Below, piece after piece: positions 1 through 5,748 of a stretch of 5,748 bases of DNA. The notes under the pieces were generated by a model. The model was not told the origin of the DNA. It made no database searches and saw only the letters and a list, made by a program, of their open reading frames with translations. The position numbers and the translations under genes were made by a program. The stretch lies in contig JAGXHS010000116.1 of NCBI GenBank assembly GCA_024636075.1, forward strand, positions 1 to 5,748, given 5' to 3'. Within the stretch, counting starts at the first letter, position 1. Every line of letters starts with the position of its first letter. The stretch is from Propionibacteriaceae bacterium (GTDB lineage Bacteria > Actinomycetota > Actinomycetes > Propionibacteriales > Propionibacteriaceae).

Positions 1-799
1 CACCAAGACCGAATCCCGGCCGGACCGCCCACCGATCGTCGAGCTGGATCACGTCGGAAAGTCCTACGGCAACGTCGATGCACTCCGGGAGGTGTCGTTG
101 CAGGTTCGTCGCGGCGAGGTCACCTGCGTTCTGGGCGACAACGGTGCCGGCAAGTCCACGCTGATCAAGATCTTGGCCGGGCTTCACCATCACACCGCCG
201 GCACGATGCGCATCGAAGGCAGAAAGCGACGATTCTCTTCACCGAGGCAATCGCAGGACGCCGGAATCGCCACCGTGTATCAGGATCTGGCACTCGTGCC
301 GCTGATGTCGATCTGGCGGAACTTCTTCCTCGGAAACGAATTGCGGCACACCCTGCTGCGAACGCTCGACATCGCAACCATGCAACGGATCACCGGTGAA
401 GAACTCGACCGGATGGGCGTCCACGTACCCGACCTGGATCGGCCGGTGGCTTCGCTTTCCGGTGGACAACGCCAGTCCGTCGCCATCGCCCGGGCGATCC
501 ACTTCGGTGCGAAGGTGCTGATCCTGGACGAACCGACAGCGGCACTCGGGGTGAAACAGGCCGGTGTGGTGCTGAACTACATCCTCGCCGCTCGCGACGC
601 AGGCCTCGGGGTGATCTTCATCACTCACAACCCGCACCATGCCTACCTGGTCGGCAACCATTTCGTGGTGTTGAAACTGGGCAGAGTGTCCCTGGATGCC
701 GATCGGGACGAGCTCACCCTCGATCAACTCACCCAGGAAATGGCCGGTGGACAGGAACTCCAGGAGCTCGCCCACGAGCTGGGACTTGATCACCGCTGA
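1..799 (+). CDS. Sugar-type ABC transporter ATP-binding protein, 5' end outside the window
   Basis: This is the cytoplasmic ATPase subunit that powers an ABC importer. The reading frame is open from base 2, so the start lies just beyond the left edge; the GTG at 92 is internal, because homologous sequence (VELDHVGKSYG, then ALREVSL) precedes it. The visible part is 265 residues. All nucleotide-binding motifs are present: Walker A GDNGAGKST (134-160), Q-loop in VYQDLALVP, signature LSGGQ (455-469), Walker B VLILDEP (515-535) and the H-loop His of FITHN (626-628). The YQDL...MSIWRNFFLGNEL stretch resembles the CUT2 (ribose/fructose/inositol) importer class. Unlike RbsA, which has two ATPase domains in about 500 residues, this protein ends after one, as in FrcA-type subunits. 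The permease and binding-protein genes would be expected upstream. The sugar substrate cannot be inferred. Confidence 0.93.
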   Translation, partial: TKTESRPDRPPIVELDHVGKSYGNVDALREVSLQVRRGEVTCVLGDNGAGKSTLIKILAGLHHHTAGTMRIEGRKRRFSSPRQSQDAGIATVYQDLALVPLMSIWRNFFLGNELRHTLLRTLDIATMQRITGEELDRMGVHVPDLDRPVASLSGGQRQSVAIARAIHFGAKVLILDEPTAALGVKQAGVVLNYILAARDAGLGVIFITHNPHHAYLVGNHFVVLKLGRVSLDADRDELTLDQLTQEMAGGQELQELAHELGLDHR

Positions 800-877
800 T
801 GTTCATTTGTGGCCTCGTGTTCACAATCAGCACGGTTGGCCGCACCGGCTTCCTTCCGTGCGCTATTCGGATGCGAG

Positions 878-914
878 ACCACGTTAATTGTGGTGTCCTG
901 ATCAGGTGATCACC
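878..914. promoter_or_regulatory. Cluster of palindromes at the start of the YqeY-domain gene
   Basis: Three short dyads sit together at the translation start. ACCAC (878-882) pairs with GTGGT (890-894) across 7 nt. CCTGATCAGG (897-906) is a perfect palindrome, and GGTGATCACC (905-914) is a second perfect palindrome that shares two bases with it. The GTG start codon at 906 lies in the shared segment. Such symmetry could be an operator or an mRNA hairpin that hides the start. A weak -10-like GTTAAT (883-888) lies inside the first dyad, but I see no matching -35. The function is inferred only from the symmetry. Confidence 0.3.
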
Positions 915-1259
915 GAAGGCAGAATTAGAGCCCGACTGCGGCAGGAAACTGTGCAGGCGATGAAGGCGAAAGAGGTATCGGAACTGTCCGCCTGTCGCTC
1001 CGCGTCAGCGGCCATCGACAACGCTCGCGCCGTGCCGTTCGATGATCGTCCCCAAGCTGGATCGGTGGAAGCGTCAGCGGTGGGCGTCGGCGCAACGGAG
1101 GTGGCCCGCCGCGTGCTGACGGAGGAGGACATGCGTCGGGTGGTGGCTGCGGAGATGCGGGAATTGATGGAGACAGCCATCAGTTTGGAGGGCATTCGTA
1201 CCGATCGTTCGGCGCAGCTGCGAGCGGGGGCTGAAGCCCTCGAGCGAGTGCTCAGTTGA
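906..1259 (+). CDS. Small GatB/YqeY-domain protein
   Basis: The predicted protein is 117 residues from GTG 906. Two blocks recall the YqeY family. The N-terminal block is RIRARLRQETVQAMKAKE followed by LSACRSASAAIDNA (residues 6-40), where the family has a basic amphipathic helix, then 'LR..L.AI.NAE'. The C-terminal block is ATEVARRVLTEEDMRRVV (63-80) followed by a helix ending LRAGAEALERVL. YqeY proteins resemble the tail domain of the GatB amidotransferase subunit and are presumed to bind tRNA-like RNA, but no specific role is established. Typical YqeY is about 150 residues; this short form has a low-complexity Ala/Val/Gly linker (about 50-64). A TTG at 888 would add six residues (MWCPDQ), but family similarity begins after 906. 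Neither start has a clear Shine-Dalgarno sequence. The gene is 106 bp downstream of the ABC gene, and I see no functional link between them. Confidence 0.75.
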   Translation: MITEGRIRARLRQETVQAMKAKEVSELSACRSASAAIDNARAVPFDDRPQAGSVEASAVGVGATEVARRVLTEEDMRRVVAAEMRELMETAISLEGIRTDRSAQLRAGAEALERVLS

Positions 1260-1274
1260 GGTTGTCGGGTCCGT

Positions 1275-1293
1275 CGGCCCACATTGTGGGCCG
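1275..1293. terminator. Probable bidirectional terminator hairpin between convergent genes
   Basis: CGGCCCACATTGTGGGCCG is a perfect odd palindrome: 9-base arms around T1284, or an 8-bp GC-rich stem with an ATT loop once folded. It lies 16 bp after the YqeY-gene stop and 66 bp beyond the minus-strand Mrr-gene stop, in the only gap between these converging genes. There is no T-tract on either side. Actinobacteria often use or tolerate such tail-less hairpins. Calling it a terminator is an inference from stem strength and position. Confidence 0.6.
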
Positions 1294-1358
1294 TGCCCCT
1301 TGTGCACTTGTGACTCCGGTGGCCACCTCCCGCGGTCGAATGCCCGGGGCAAGCGGCA

Positions 1359-2390
1359 TCAACCGTCTTGGGGATCGCGATCCACGACGAGCATCGGTCG
1401 GAGCGGCAGAAGGGTTTTCCAGCGCGGCGGCAGTTCGGCGTAGTGCTGCAGCACGAGTTCGGTGATGTTGGCACCGGTGAACAGCCGGAGGTTCTGGCGT
1501 TCGCGTTCCAGATCGGTGGCCTCGCGAGTGTAGTTGCCAAGTGTGACGAATAACCCGACCTCGTTGGCGGCGAGAGTGCCACTCAACCGTTGAACGTCGG
1601 GTCGCCCCTGAGAGCTCGACGTGTGCTTGCACTGGACCTTGATCAGGGGAGGTTCCAGTCCCAGTGGATCCTTGTGTGCCAGTACGTCGACGCCGCCGTC
1701 TGCGGAGTACTGGGTGACGCGAGCCTGATAACCCATGCAGCGCAACAGATCTGCGGTGAAGAGCTCGAACTCTTCGTGCGAGAGAGAGTCGAGGAGCGTG
1801 TTTGCGATGAAGTCCCGGGTGTGCTGGTCGATACGTTGCGCATTGGGTTCGCCCGCGATGGCAGCCTCTGCGTCCTCATCGGAACTGGGGGAGGGTGGCA
1901 ACTGCTCGACGAACGCCTCGTCTGATGGCGCTTCGAGGAAGCGCCGGAATTCATCGGGGTGGTTGTTGACCTGGAAGAGCGTCAGTGCGCTGCCGATCTC
2001 ATTCAGTGCTCCCCGAGAGAAAAGACTGCGAGCCACCCCTACCTTGAGCCACTGGACCGGGCGCCGATGCCGGTGGACCCGAGCGCTGGGCTGGTACTCG
2101 TAGTCGCCGCTGATACGGCCGAGATTGAGTGTGCTGTCCGCCTTGTTGGGTGCCACCACCAAGTCGTCGATCTGCAGCGCGAAAGCAAAACGCCGCAGCA
2201 TTCCAGCCCACACCGGGATGGCGCCGGGCTTTGCGTCCGGATAGCCGTGGGCGACGGCGTTCTTGATCCGCTCCCGGTCATCACCGTAGCTCGCCAGGTC
2301 ACTGACGGCGTCCCAGCCGATCGAGATGAAGCCCTTCTCGAGCAGCTCGGTGTTCAATGTGTCGTTGTGAATCCCCCACACCTGGCTCAT
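1359..2390 (-). CDS. Mrr-like type IV restriction endonuclease with PUA/EVE-like N-terminal domain
   Basis: This 343-residue protein has two parts. Residues about 1-155 start SQVWGIHND and contain GFISIGW, DDLVVAP, GRISGDYEY and HRRPVQWLK, a mostly beta pattern that I read as a PUA/EVE-like domain of the kind that recognises modified bases. After a variable acidic linker (160-190), residues 195-320 form an Mrr-type PD-(D/E)XK nuclease. It has the helix SHEEFELFTADLLRCMGY (Glu at 207/208), Asp235 in DGGVDVLA, Gln253-Cys254-Lys255 in VQCKH, then GRPDVQRLSGTL and GLFVTLGNYT. The usual triplet is QVK or QAK, so the Cys is a mild variant and the catalytic set looks intact. Mrr enzymes cut methylated or otherwise foreign DNA. 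ATG 2390 is preceded by GGCGAG at 6 nt and by a promoter. The Clp-type gene ends 177 bp upstream on the same strand. Dependence on a particular modification is not visible. Confidence 0.88.
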   Translation of the reverse strand: MSQVWGIHNDTLNTELLEKGFISIGWDAVSDLASYGDDRERIKNAVAHGYPDAKPGAIPVWAGMLRRFAFALQIDDLVVAPNKADSTLNLGRISGDYEYQPSARVHRHRRPVQWLKVGVARSLFSRGALNEIGSALTLFQVNNHPDEFRRFLEAPSDEAFVEQLPPSPSSDEDAEAAIAGEPNAQRIDQHTRDFIANTLLDSLSHEEFELFTADLLRCMGYQARVTQYSADGGVDVLAHKDPLGLEPPLIKVQCKHTSSSQGRPDVQRLSGTLAANEVGLFVTLGNYTREATDLERERQNLRLFTGANITELVLQHYAELPPRWKTLLPLRPMLVVDRDPQDG

Positions 2391-2409
2391 CGGTGACTCG
2401 CCAGGTCGG

Positions 2410-2437
2410 ATTCTGGAACGGACGACGTTGATGTCAA
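2410..2437 (-). promoter_or_regulatory. Sigma-A-type promoter of the Mrr-like gene
   Basis: On the minus strand a perfect -35 TTGACA (2432-2437) is followed after 16 nt by a -10-like CAGAAT (2410-2415, four of six consensus bases). Transcription would begin about 12-14 nt before ATG 2390, leaving room for the GGCGAG ribosome binding site at 2397-2402. The perfect -35 and the match of spacing, start site and RBS make this the best promoter in the window. It implies that the nuclease can be transcribed apart from the Clp-type operon upstream. Confidence 0.6.
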
Positions 2438-2567
2438 GATCCGATCATGCCCCAGGTACACGAGCAAGCGAGGGACGCGGAGGGCAAGACTGATCGAAAC
2501 CATTGCACACATCGCTGTGCAGAGGGCCTCGATGGAGACCACAAGGGTTGGCGTGCACGACCAAACT
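2438..2567. other. Non-coding gap between the Clp-type gene and the Mrr promoter
   Basis: No supported gene lies here on either strand. The only structure I see is TGCACA (2504-2509) and its inverted copy TGTGCA (2516-2521), separated by 6 nt. As a hairpin it is weak and has no T-tract, so I do not call it a terminator, although it sits where one for the Clp-type gene would be expected. Confidence 0.4.
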
Positions 2568-4637
2568 TCAGGATGCCGGATGGCCACGCCATGTGGGTGT
2601 GCCGTCTGACAGGTGTGCCAACAGTTTTCTCTCGGTGCACTCGGCCAGGGGCGCCAGGAGCAGCCTCTCAATGGCTCTGTGGACGTGACGGGCACCGAAG
2701 CGGTGGTCGTAGCCGGCTTTCGCCACTGCTTCAACGACATCGTGCGGGACGACAAGCTGGTACCCACGGGAACTCAGTCGATCGATGATGCGATTGATCT
2801 CCTTGCGAGCGATGTCAAAGATCACGCCTTCGGTCAGTTCCTCGAAGACAACGACCTCGTCCAATCTGTTGACGAGTTCCGGGGGCATCGTCTTCTCGAC
2901 TGCCGCCAGAAGGATTTCTTGAGAGGCGGTCGCGGTGTCGTCCGCGAATCCGACGGGTCCGCGACCGAGGTCCGAGACACCAAGGTTGGATGTCATCACG
3001 ATCATGGCTTCGTTGAACAGCGCAACATTGCCTCGGCTGTCGGTCAGACGACCGGCGTCGAACACCTGCAGGAAGACGTTCCACACTGTCGGATGGGCCT
3101 TCTCGATCTCGTCGAGCAGAATGACTGATCGGGGCTGATTGCGCACTTTGGTGGTGAGCCACGCCTCGGGCTGGTCGTAGCCGACATAACCCGGCTGAGG
3201 ACCGGTGAGTCTGGCCGCAGCCCATTGGTCGGAGTACTCGCTCATGTCCAGTCGGATGACAGACTCGTCACTGCCGTACAGGACCGTGGACAGGGCGTGT
3301 GCCATGGCGGTCTTGCCCACTCCTGTCGGCCCAACGAACAACAGTGCTGCGTGGGGTCGTTCTGGACGCACGCTCAGACCGGCCTGCGCGAGGAGTATGT
3401 GGCGTGTCACACGAGTGACCGCCCCCGGCTGGCCCAGCACTTCGCCGGTCAGCCGCGCTGTGATCTCCGCGCCGGTCTTCAACTTGTCCTGCTGTTGGGT
3501 CGGCAGGCCCAGATCACTCAACTCCACGGTGCGCCGTCCACTGGTGGCCGCCCGAGCAGCACCAAGCTCCAGTCGTTCGATCGCCAGCTTCGGCTGGCTC
3601 GTGTCGTCAGCGTCCCCGGGGGTGATCAGGGCTCGTGACACCGTCTCCGGCGGAATCACCACCGTGTGTCGTGCGCAGATCTTCGGCACCGCGGCCGACA
3701 CGATCCGTTCAAGCTCCTCGATGCTCGGAGTGCCGAGGACAATCCGATGAGAGTGACCAATCATGTCGCACGAACGCTGCAAGGAGGTTGCGCGCCGTTC
3801 GTCGACGCACAGCACAGCCGGAACCTTGGCTGAGCGGATCAGACGGAGCAATTGCATCTGCAGGAAGGGGTTCTGTCCATCTCCGGGAAGATCCAACAAC
3901 TGCTCCGCGTCATCCAACACAAGGATCTCGTGGGGTTCCAGTTCCTCGATCCCGGCCCTCAGATTGTGGCCGGGATCGCCGTTGAGGAGGTCGTCCACAG
4001 CGATGCCGACGAGGACCCGCGCCAAGCCGCCCACTGGCGGCAGCGTCATGGGCGCCACACCTGCAAGACACTTCAGGAAGGTGGTTCGACCGGATCCCCC
4101 CGGCGCAACCACCATGACGCCGCCGACCGGGCTCATCCGTAATCGTGCCACGGCCTCCCGGATGTAAGCGGCTTGTGAATCCAGCGGCATCGCGTGCTCA
4201 AGTGGACGCAGCCACTGACGCTCGTACCGGTTCACCGGAGCAGCATTCGGGAAACGGCCGACGGGCGTTGCCGGCTGAGCCGGACAGTGGCGGATGACAG
4301 GCCCGATCAGGATGTCGAGGTGGGCGCACAAGTCAGTGGGAGAACCGTCCGCGAGACCGTCCAGGGTCAGGTCGATGTCGGGAATCACCAAGCTGGGAGC
4401 TGGTCGCGCGAGGACACGCTCAGCTGCGTGCGGGCCAAACGTTGCGTCGAACACGTCGCCATGGTGCTCGGCCAACCATTGCGCCAAGTGCCATGCGGAC
4501 GGCGCCTCTTCTCGGCAGCGGGCTTGAGCCGCTGCGCGGCCCCGCCATACCGGCAGCGTGCAGGTGGTGACCATCATGTGGCCGATCGTGGAGCCAATAC
4601 AGGGGGAAGTGGTGTGGCGCAATCCATGGGGCGACAC
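2568..4637 (-). CDS. Double-AAA+ Clp/Hsp100-type ATPase with degenerate first module
   Basis: This 689-residue protein should use ATP to thread proteins through a hexameric ring. Residues 1-150 are not the Clp N-domain and match nothing I recognise. D1 (about 150-375) has Walker A APGGSGRTT (178-186), with Arg184 in place of Lys, and Walker B LVLDD (239-243), with Asp243 in place of Glu; the RRF arginine fingers and pore tyrosine are absent. A ClpA-like join without middle domain (VLGQPGAVTRVTRHILLAQAGL, 400-421) leads to D2. D2 is intact: GPTGVGKT (436-443), pore loop GYVGY (483-487), VILLDE (505-510), sensor 1 TSN (549-551), arginine finger in VNRLDEVVVF (Arg591) and sensor 2 GAR (648-650). 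A VGF tripeptide (562-564) sits at the ClpP-docking position of ClpA/ClpC. GTG 4637 has no ribosome site; ATG 4577 is an alternative. The true 5' end may be GTG 4665 in another frame. Confidence 0.9.
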   Translation of the reverse strand: MSPHGLRHTTSPCIGSTIGHMMVTTCTLPVWRGRAAAQARCREEAPSAWHLAQWLAEHHGDVFDATFGPHAAERVLARPAPSLVIPDIDLTLDGLADGSPTDLCAHLDILIGPVIRHCPAQPATPVGRFPNAAPVNRYERQWLRPLEHAMPLDSQAAYIREAVARLRMSPVGGVMVVAPGGSGRTTFLKCLAGVAPMTLPPVGGLARVLVGIAVDDLLNGDPGHNLRAGIEELEPHEILVLDDAEQLLDLPGDGQNPFLQMQLLRLIRSAKVPAVLCVDERRATSLQRSCDMIGHSHRIVLGTPSIEELERIVSAAVPKICARHTVVIPPETVSRALITPGDADDTSQPKLAIERLELGAARAATSGRRTVELSDLGLPTQQQDKLKTGAEITARLTGEVLGQPGAVTRVTRHILLAQAGLSVRPERPHAALLFVGPTGVGKTAMAHALSTVLYGSDESVIRLDMSEYSDQWAAARLTGPQPGYVGYDQPEAWLTTKVRNQPRSVILLDEIEKAHPTVWNVFLQVFDAGRLTDSRGNVALFNEAMIVMTSNLGVSDLGRGPVGFADDTATASQEILLAAVEKTMPPELVNRLDEVVVFEELTEGVIFDIARKEINRIIDRLSSRGYQLVVPHDVVEAVAKAGYDHRFGARHVHRAIERLLLAPLAECTERKLLAHLSDGTPTWRGHPAS

Positions 4638-4662
4638 TAGTGACGCTTGGCACGAAGACTTT

Positions 4663-4678
4663 CACTCCGCCGCCTTCT
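4663..4678 (-). promoter_or_regulatory. Strong ribosome binding site and GTG in a frame different from the Clp ORF
   Basis: On the minus strand AGAAGG (4673-4678) lies 7 nt before GTG (4663-4665). This is the best Shine-Dalgarno/start pair near the Clp-type gene. Translation from here begins VKVFVPSV and continues for 81 more codons to a TGA at 4420-4422, in a frame shifted relative to the 689-aa frame, which has a TGA at 4662-4664. Either this starts a separate short peptide, or it is the real Clp-protein start and a one-base difference, for example in the C5 run at 4602-4606, separates the frames. Confidence 0.55.
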
Positions 4679-4715
4679 GGCAAGTTATTGTCATCTTTCG
4701 GGGATCTGGGTCCAG

Positions 4716-5642
4716 TCAGAGGGCTCCCGGGTCCCGCCAACGCCATCGCAGTCCGTAGACCAATCCTGGTGTGAGTTTGGTGAACTCGGCACGGGGAGAC
4801 CTGCTGTCCGCTGAGCGGAATCCCGCCCCATCGGGGTTGTCATCATCGGCCGTGGGCGGTGTCACGCCATCCAGCACCCACACCGACTGGGCGTGGTCGC
4901 CGAGCTCAACGGCGGTCGAGAACCGCCAGCAATCACGCCGCGGCGACATCAGGGACATGGGTGGGGCCGAATGACGAGCTATCCGGAAGGATGACTCGAA
5001 ACTGACGAGTTCGCCGCATGCGTACGTCTGATCCAGCTCCAGGTGGAGTACCCACGTCTGCGAGCTGCGAGTGACATCGGCCAGCCTGGCGGCTCCCTGG
5101 ACTTGGAATTGCGGATCAACGTGACTGTCAGCGCCGGGCAGGCTGATCTGTTCCGTGACATGGCTCAGGGTGGGCGCGGTGACGACCAGCGTGCGTCGCG
5201 CCAGGTACGTCGCGATGGGGTCACGGTAGTCAACAATCGAGGTGAATTCTCCGAGGAACCAGCCGGCATCGTCCCGGGCCGTCTCCAGCAGTTTCGTGGC
5301 CACCAGGTGATTGGCCTGCTCGACCCGGCGTCGGGCCGCGCGTGGGCTTCGATCGACGGCTCGTCCGATGTCTTCGAGGCGTTGACTCAGGGTCGGCGGA
5401 TCTTTGGGGTTGCTGGCGCATGCCTTGAGAAACGCCAGACGCAGATCTGGTGGTAGGTCTTGCGTCGCGTAGATCAGCTGGCGTGCCAGTGAGTTCGAGG
5501 CCAACAAGTCGCGGTGGGCGGCAAATCCAGTCAACTGCGAGAGCCGAGGCCCGATCCGACCGCTGAGATCACCGGACTGGAGCCCGCGATTCTTCTGCAA
5601 GTGGGCGAGCTCGGAGACGACCTCTCCCACCTCACTGTCCAT
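4716..5642 (-). CDS. Uncharacterised protein: helical HTH-like N-terminus and all-beta C-terminal domain
   Basis: I know no named function for this 308-residue protein. Residues about 5-115 are helical: LAHLQKNRGLQSGDLSGRIG, then LPPDLRLAFLKAC, then LSQRLEDIGRAVDRSPRAARRRVEQA. The last block looks like a helix-turn-helix with an Arg-rich recognition helix (RAARRRV). I recall this arrangement at the N-terminus of many uncharacterised actinobacterial proteins. Residues about 130-302 alternate hydrophobic strands with turns (TLVVTAP, TWVLHLELDQTYACGELVSFESSF, CWRFSTAVEL, VWVLDGVTPP, LTPGLVYGLRWRW), suggesting a beta-sandwich rather than an enzyme; no catalytic motif, signal peptide or membrane span is visible. 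ATG 5642 is preceded by a G-rich tract (GGGGGGCGGCGGA). The gene ends 50-78 bp before the Clp-type start on the same strand, so the two are probably one operon, and this protein may be a sensor, adaptor or regulator for the ATPase. Confidence 0.8.
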   Translation of the reverse strand: MDSEVGEVVSELAHLQKNRGLQSGDLSGRIGPRLSQLTGFAAHRDLLASNSLARQLIYATQDLPPDLRLAFLKACASNPKDPPTLSQRLEDIGRAVDRSPRAARRRVEQANHLVATKLLETARDDAGWFLGEFTSIVDYRDPIATYLARRTLVVTAPTLSHVTEQISLPGADSHVDPQFQVQGAARLADVTRSSQTWVLHLELDQTYACGELVSFESSFRIARHSAPPMSLMSPRRDCWRFSTAVELGDHAQSVWVLDGVTPPTADDDNPDGAGFRSADSRSPRAEFTKLTPGLVYGLRWRWRDPGAL

Positions 5643-5748
5643 TCCGCCGCCCCCCAGAGACCCACCTGCATTCTCTCATCCGCGCCGGGGTGTCGGGGGC
5701 AGGCGGCTCGGTCGGCTGCTGCCGCGGTGACCGTGCCAGAAGCGATCC
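5643..5748 (-). other. Upstream region of the HTH/beta gene, possibly holding the end of another gene
   Basis: On the minus strand one frame is open from the window edge for 23 codons to a TGA at 5676-5678 (visible start DRFWHGHRG, Pro/Arg-rich tail), 33 nt before ATG 5642. This could be the tail of an upstream operon gene. A second frame runs open through the region and ends 11 nt inside the next gene (ATGGACAGTGA), another common operon arrangement; the third frame is open too. Composition does not separate them. A -10-like GAGAAT is present without a credible -35, so I do not call a promoter. Confidence 0.3.

Noticed and set aside
239..793. 184-codon open frame on the - strand opposite the ABC ATPase
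   Set aside because: It is antisense to clear Walker A/B and signature motifs, and its own product shows no recognisable domain.
1341..1351. TGCCCGGGGCA palindrome just past the nuclease stop
   Set aside because: It is too short and tight to fold well, and the stronger 1275-1293 palindrome explains termination better.
902..1582. 226-codon open frame on the - strand
   Set aside because: It covers the YqeY-domain gene, the terminator palindrome and the end of the nuclease, all with better support. Its Ser/Arg/Ala/Thr-rich product is typical of a shadow frame.
1959..2396. 145-codon open frame on the + strand opposite the nuclease N-terminus
   Set aside because: It mirrors the PUA/EVE-like coding region, has no ribosome site or family resemblance, and runs past the nuclease promoter side without its own signals.
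2504..2521. TGCACA/TGTGCA inverted repeat as terminator of the Clp-type gene
   Set aside because: The stem has only 6 bp with a 6-nt loop and no T-tract, too weak to call.
2613..3128. 171-codon open frame on the + strand
   Set aside because: It lies antisense to the conserved D2 ATPase motifs, recalls no protein family, and long antisense frames are expected at this GC content.
1..5748. CRISPR array, tRNA, rRNA, insertion sequence ends or attachment-site repeats
   Set aside because: I saw no regularly spaced repeats, no cloverleaf-type sequence, no transposase-like product and no long terminal repeats on either strand.

Overview
The window comes from a high-GC bacterium. Strong G/C preference at third codon positions, GTG starts, a short actinobacterial-type GatB/YqeY protein and an HTH/all-beta protein of a style I associate with actinobacteria all point to Actinomycetota, probably Mycobacteriales or a relative. 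The species cannot be fixed from this sequence.

Layout. The left end (1-1259, + strand) carries the 3' part of a single-domain sugar-type ABC ATPase, then a small GatB/YqeY-domain protein. Both look like ordinary metabolic genes. A strong 19-bp palindrome at 1275-1293 lies in the convergent gap and probably ends transcription from both sides. From 1359 to the right end everything reads on the minus strand. In transcription order there is a possible gene tail entering from beyond the right edge (down to about 5676), a 308-aa protein with a helical HTH-like N-terminus and an all-beta C-terminus (5642-4716), a double-AAA+ Clp/Hsp100-type ATPase (4637-2568), a 177-bp gap, and a type IV Mrr-like restriction endonuclease (2390-1359) with its own promoter.

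How the genes may work together. The 308-aa protein and the Clp-like ATPase sit close together on one strand and look like one operon. The Clp-like protein has no Clp N-domain and no ClpB/ClpC middle domain. Its first AAA+ module has lost its ATPase signatures: Walker A Lys to Arg, Walker B Glu to Asp, no arginine fingers and no pore tyrosine. Its second module is intact, with a GYVGY pore loop and a VGF tripeptide where ClpA and ClpC carry their ClpP-docking loop. The pair could therefore be a dedicated unfoldase with an accessory or sensor protein, possibly feeding the host ClpP. The adjacent Mrr-like gene gives a defence-type neighbourhood, although its separate promoter argues against it being an obligate part of the same operon.

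The 5' end of the Clp gene is odd. The best ribosome binding site (AGAAGG, 7 nt before GTG at 4665) starts translation in a different frame from the 689-aa reading frame. A one-base change at a run of five C (minus strand, 4602-4606) would join the two frames. This is the most useful point to check.
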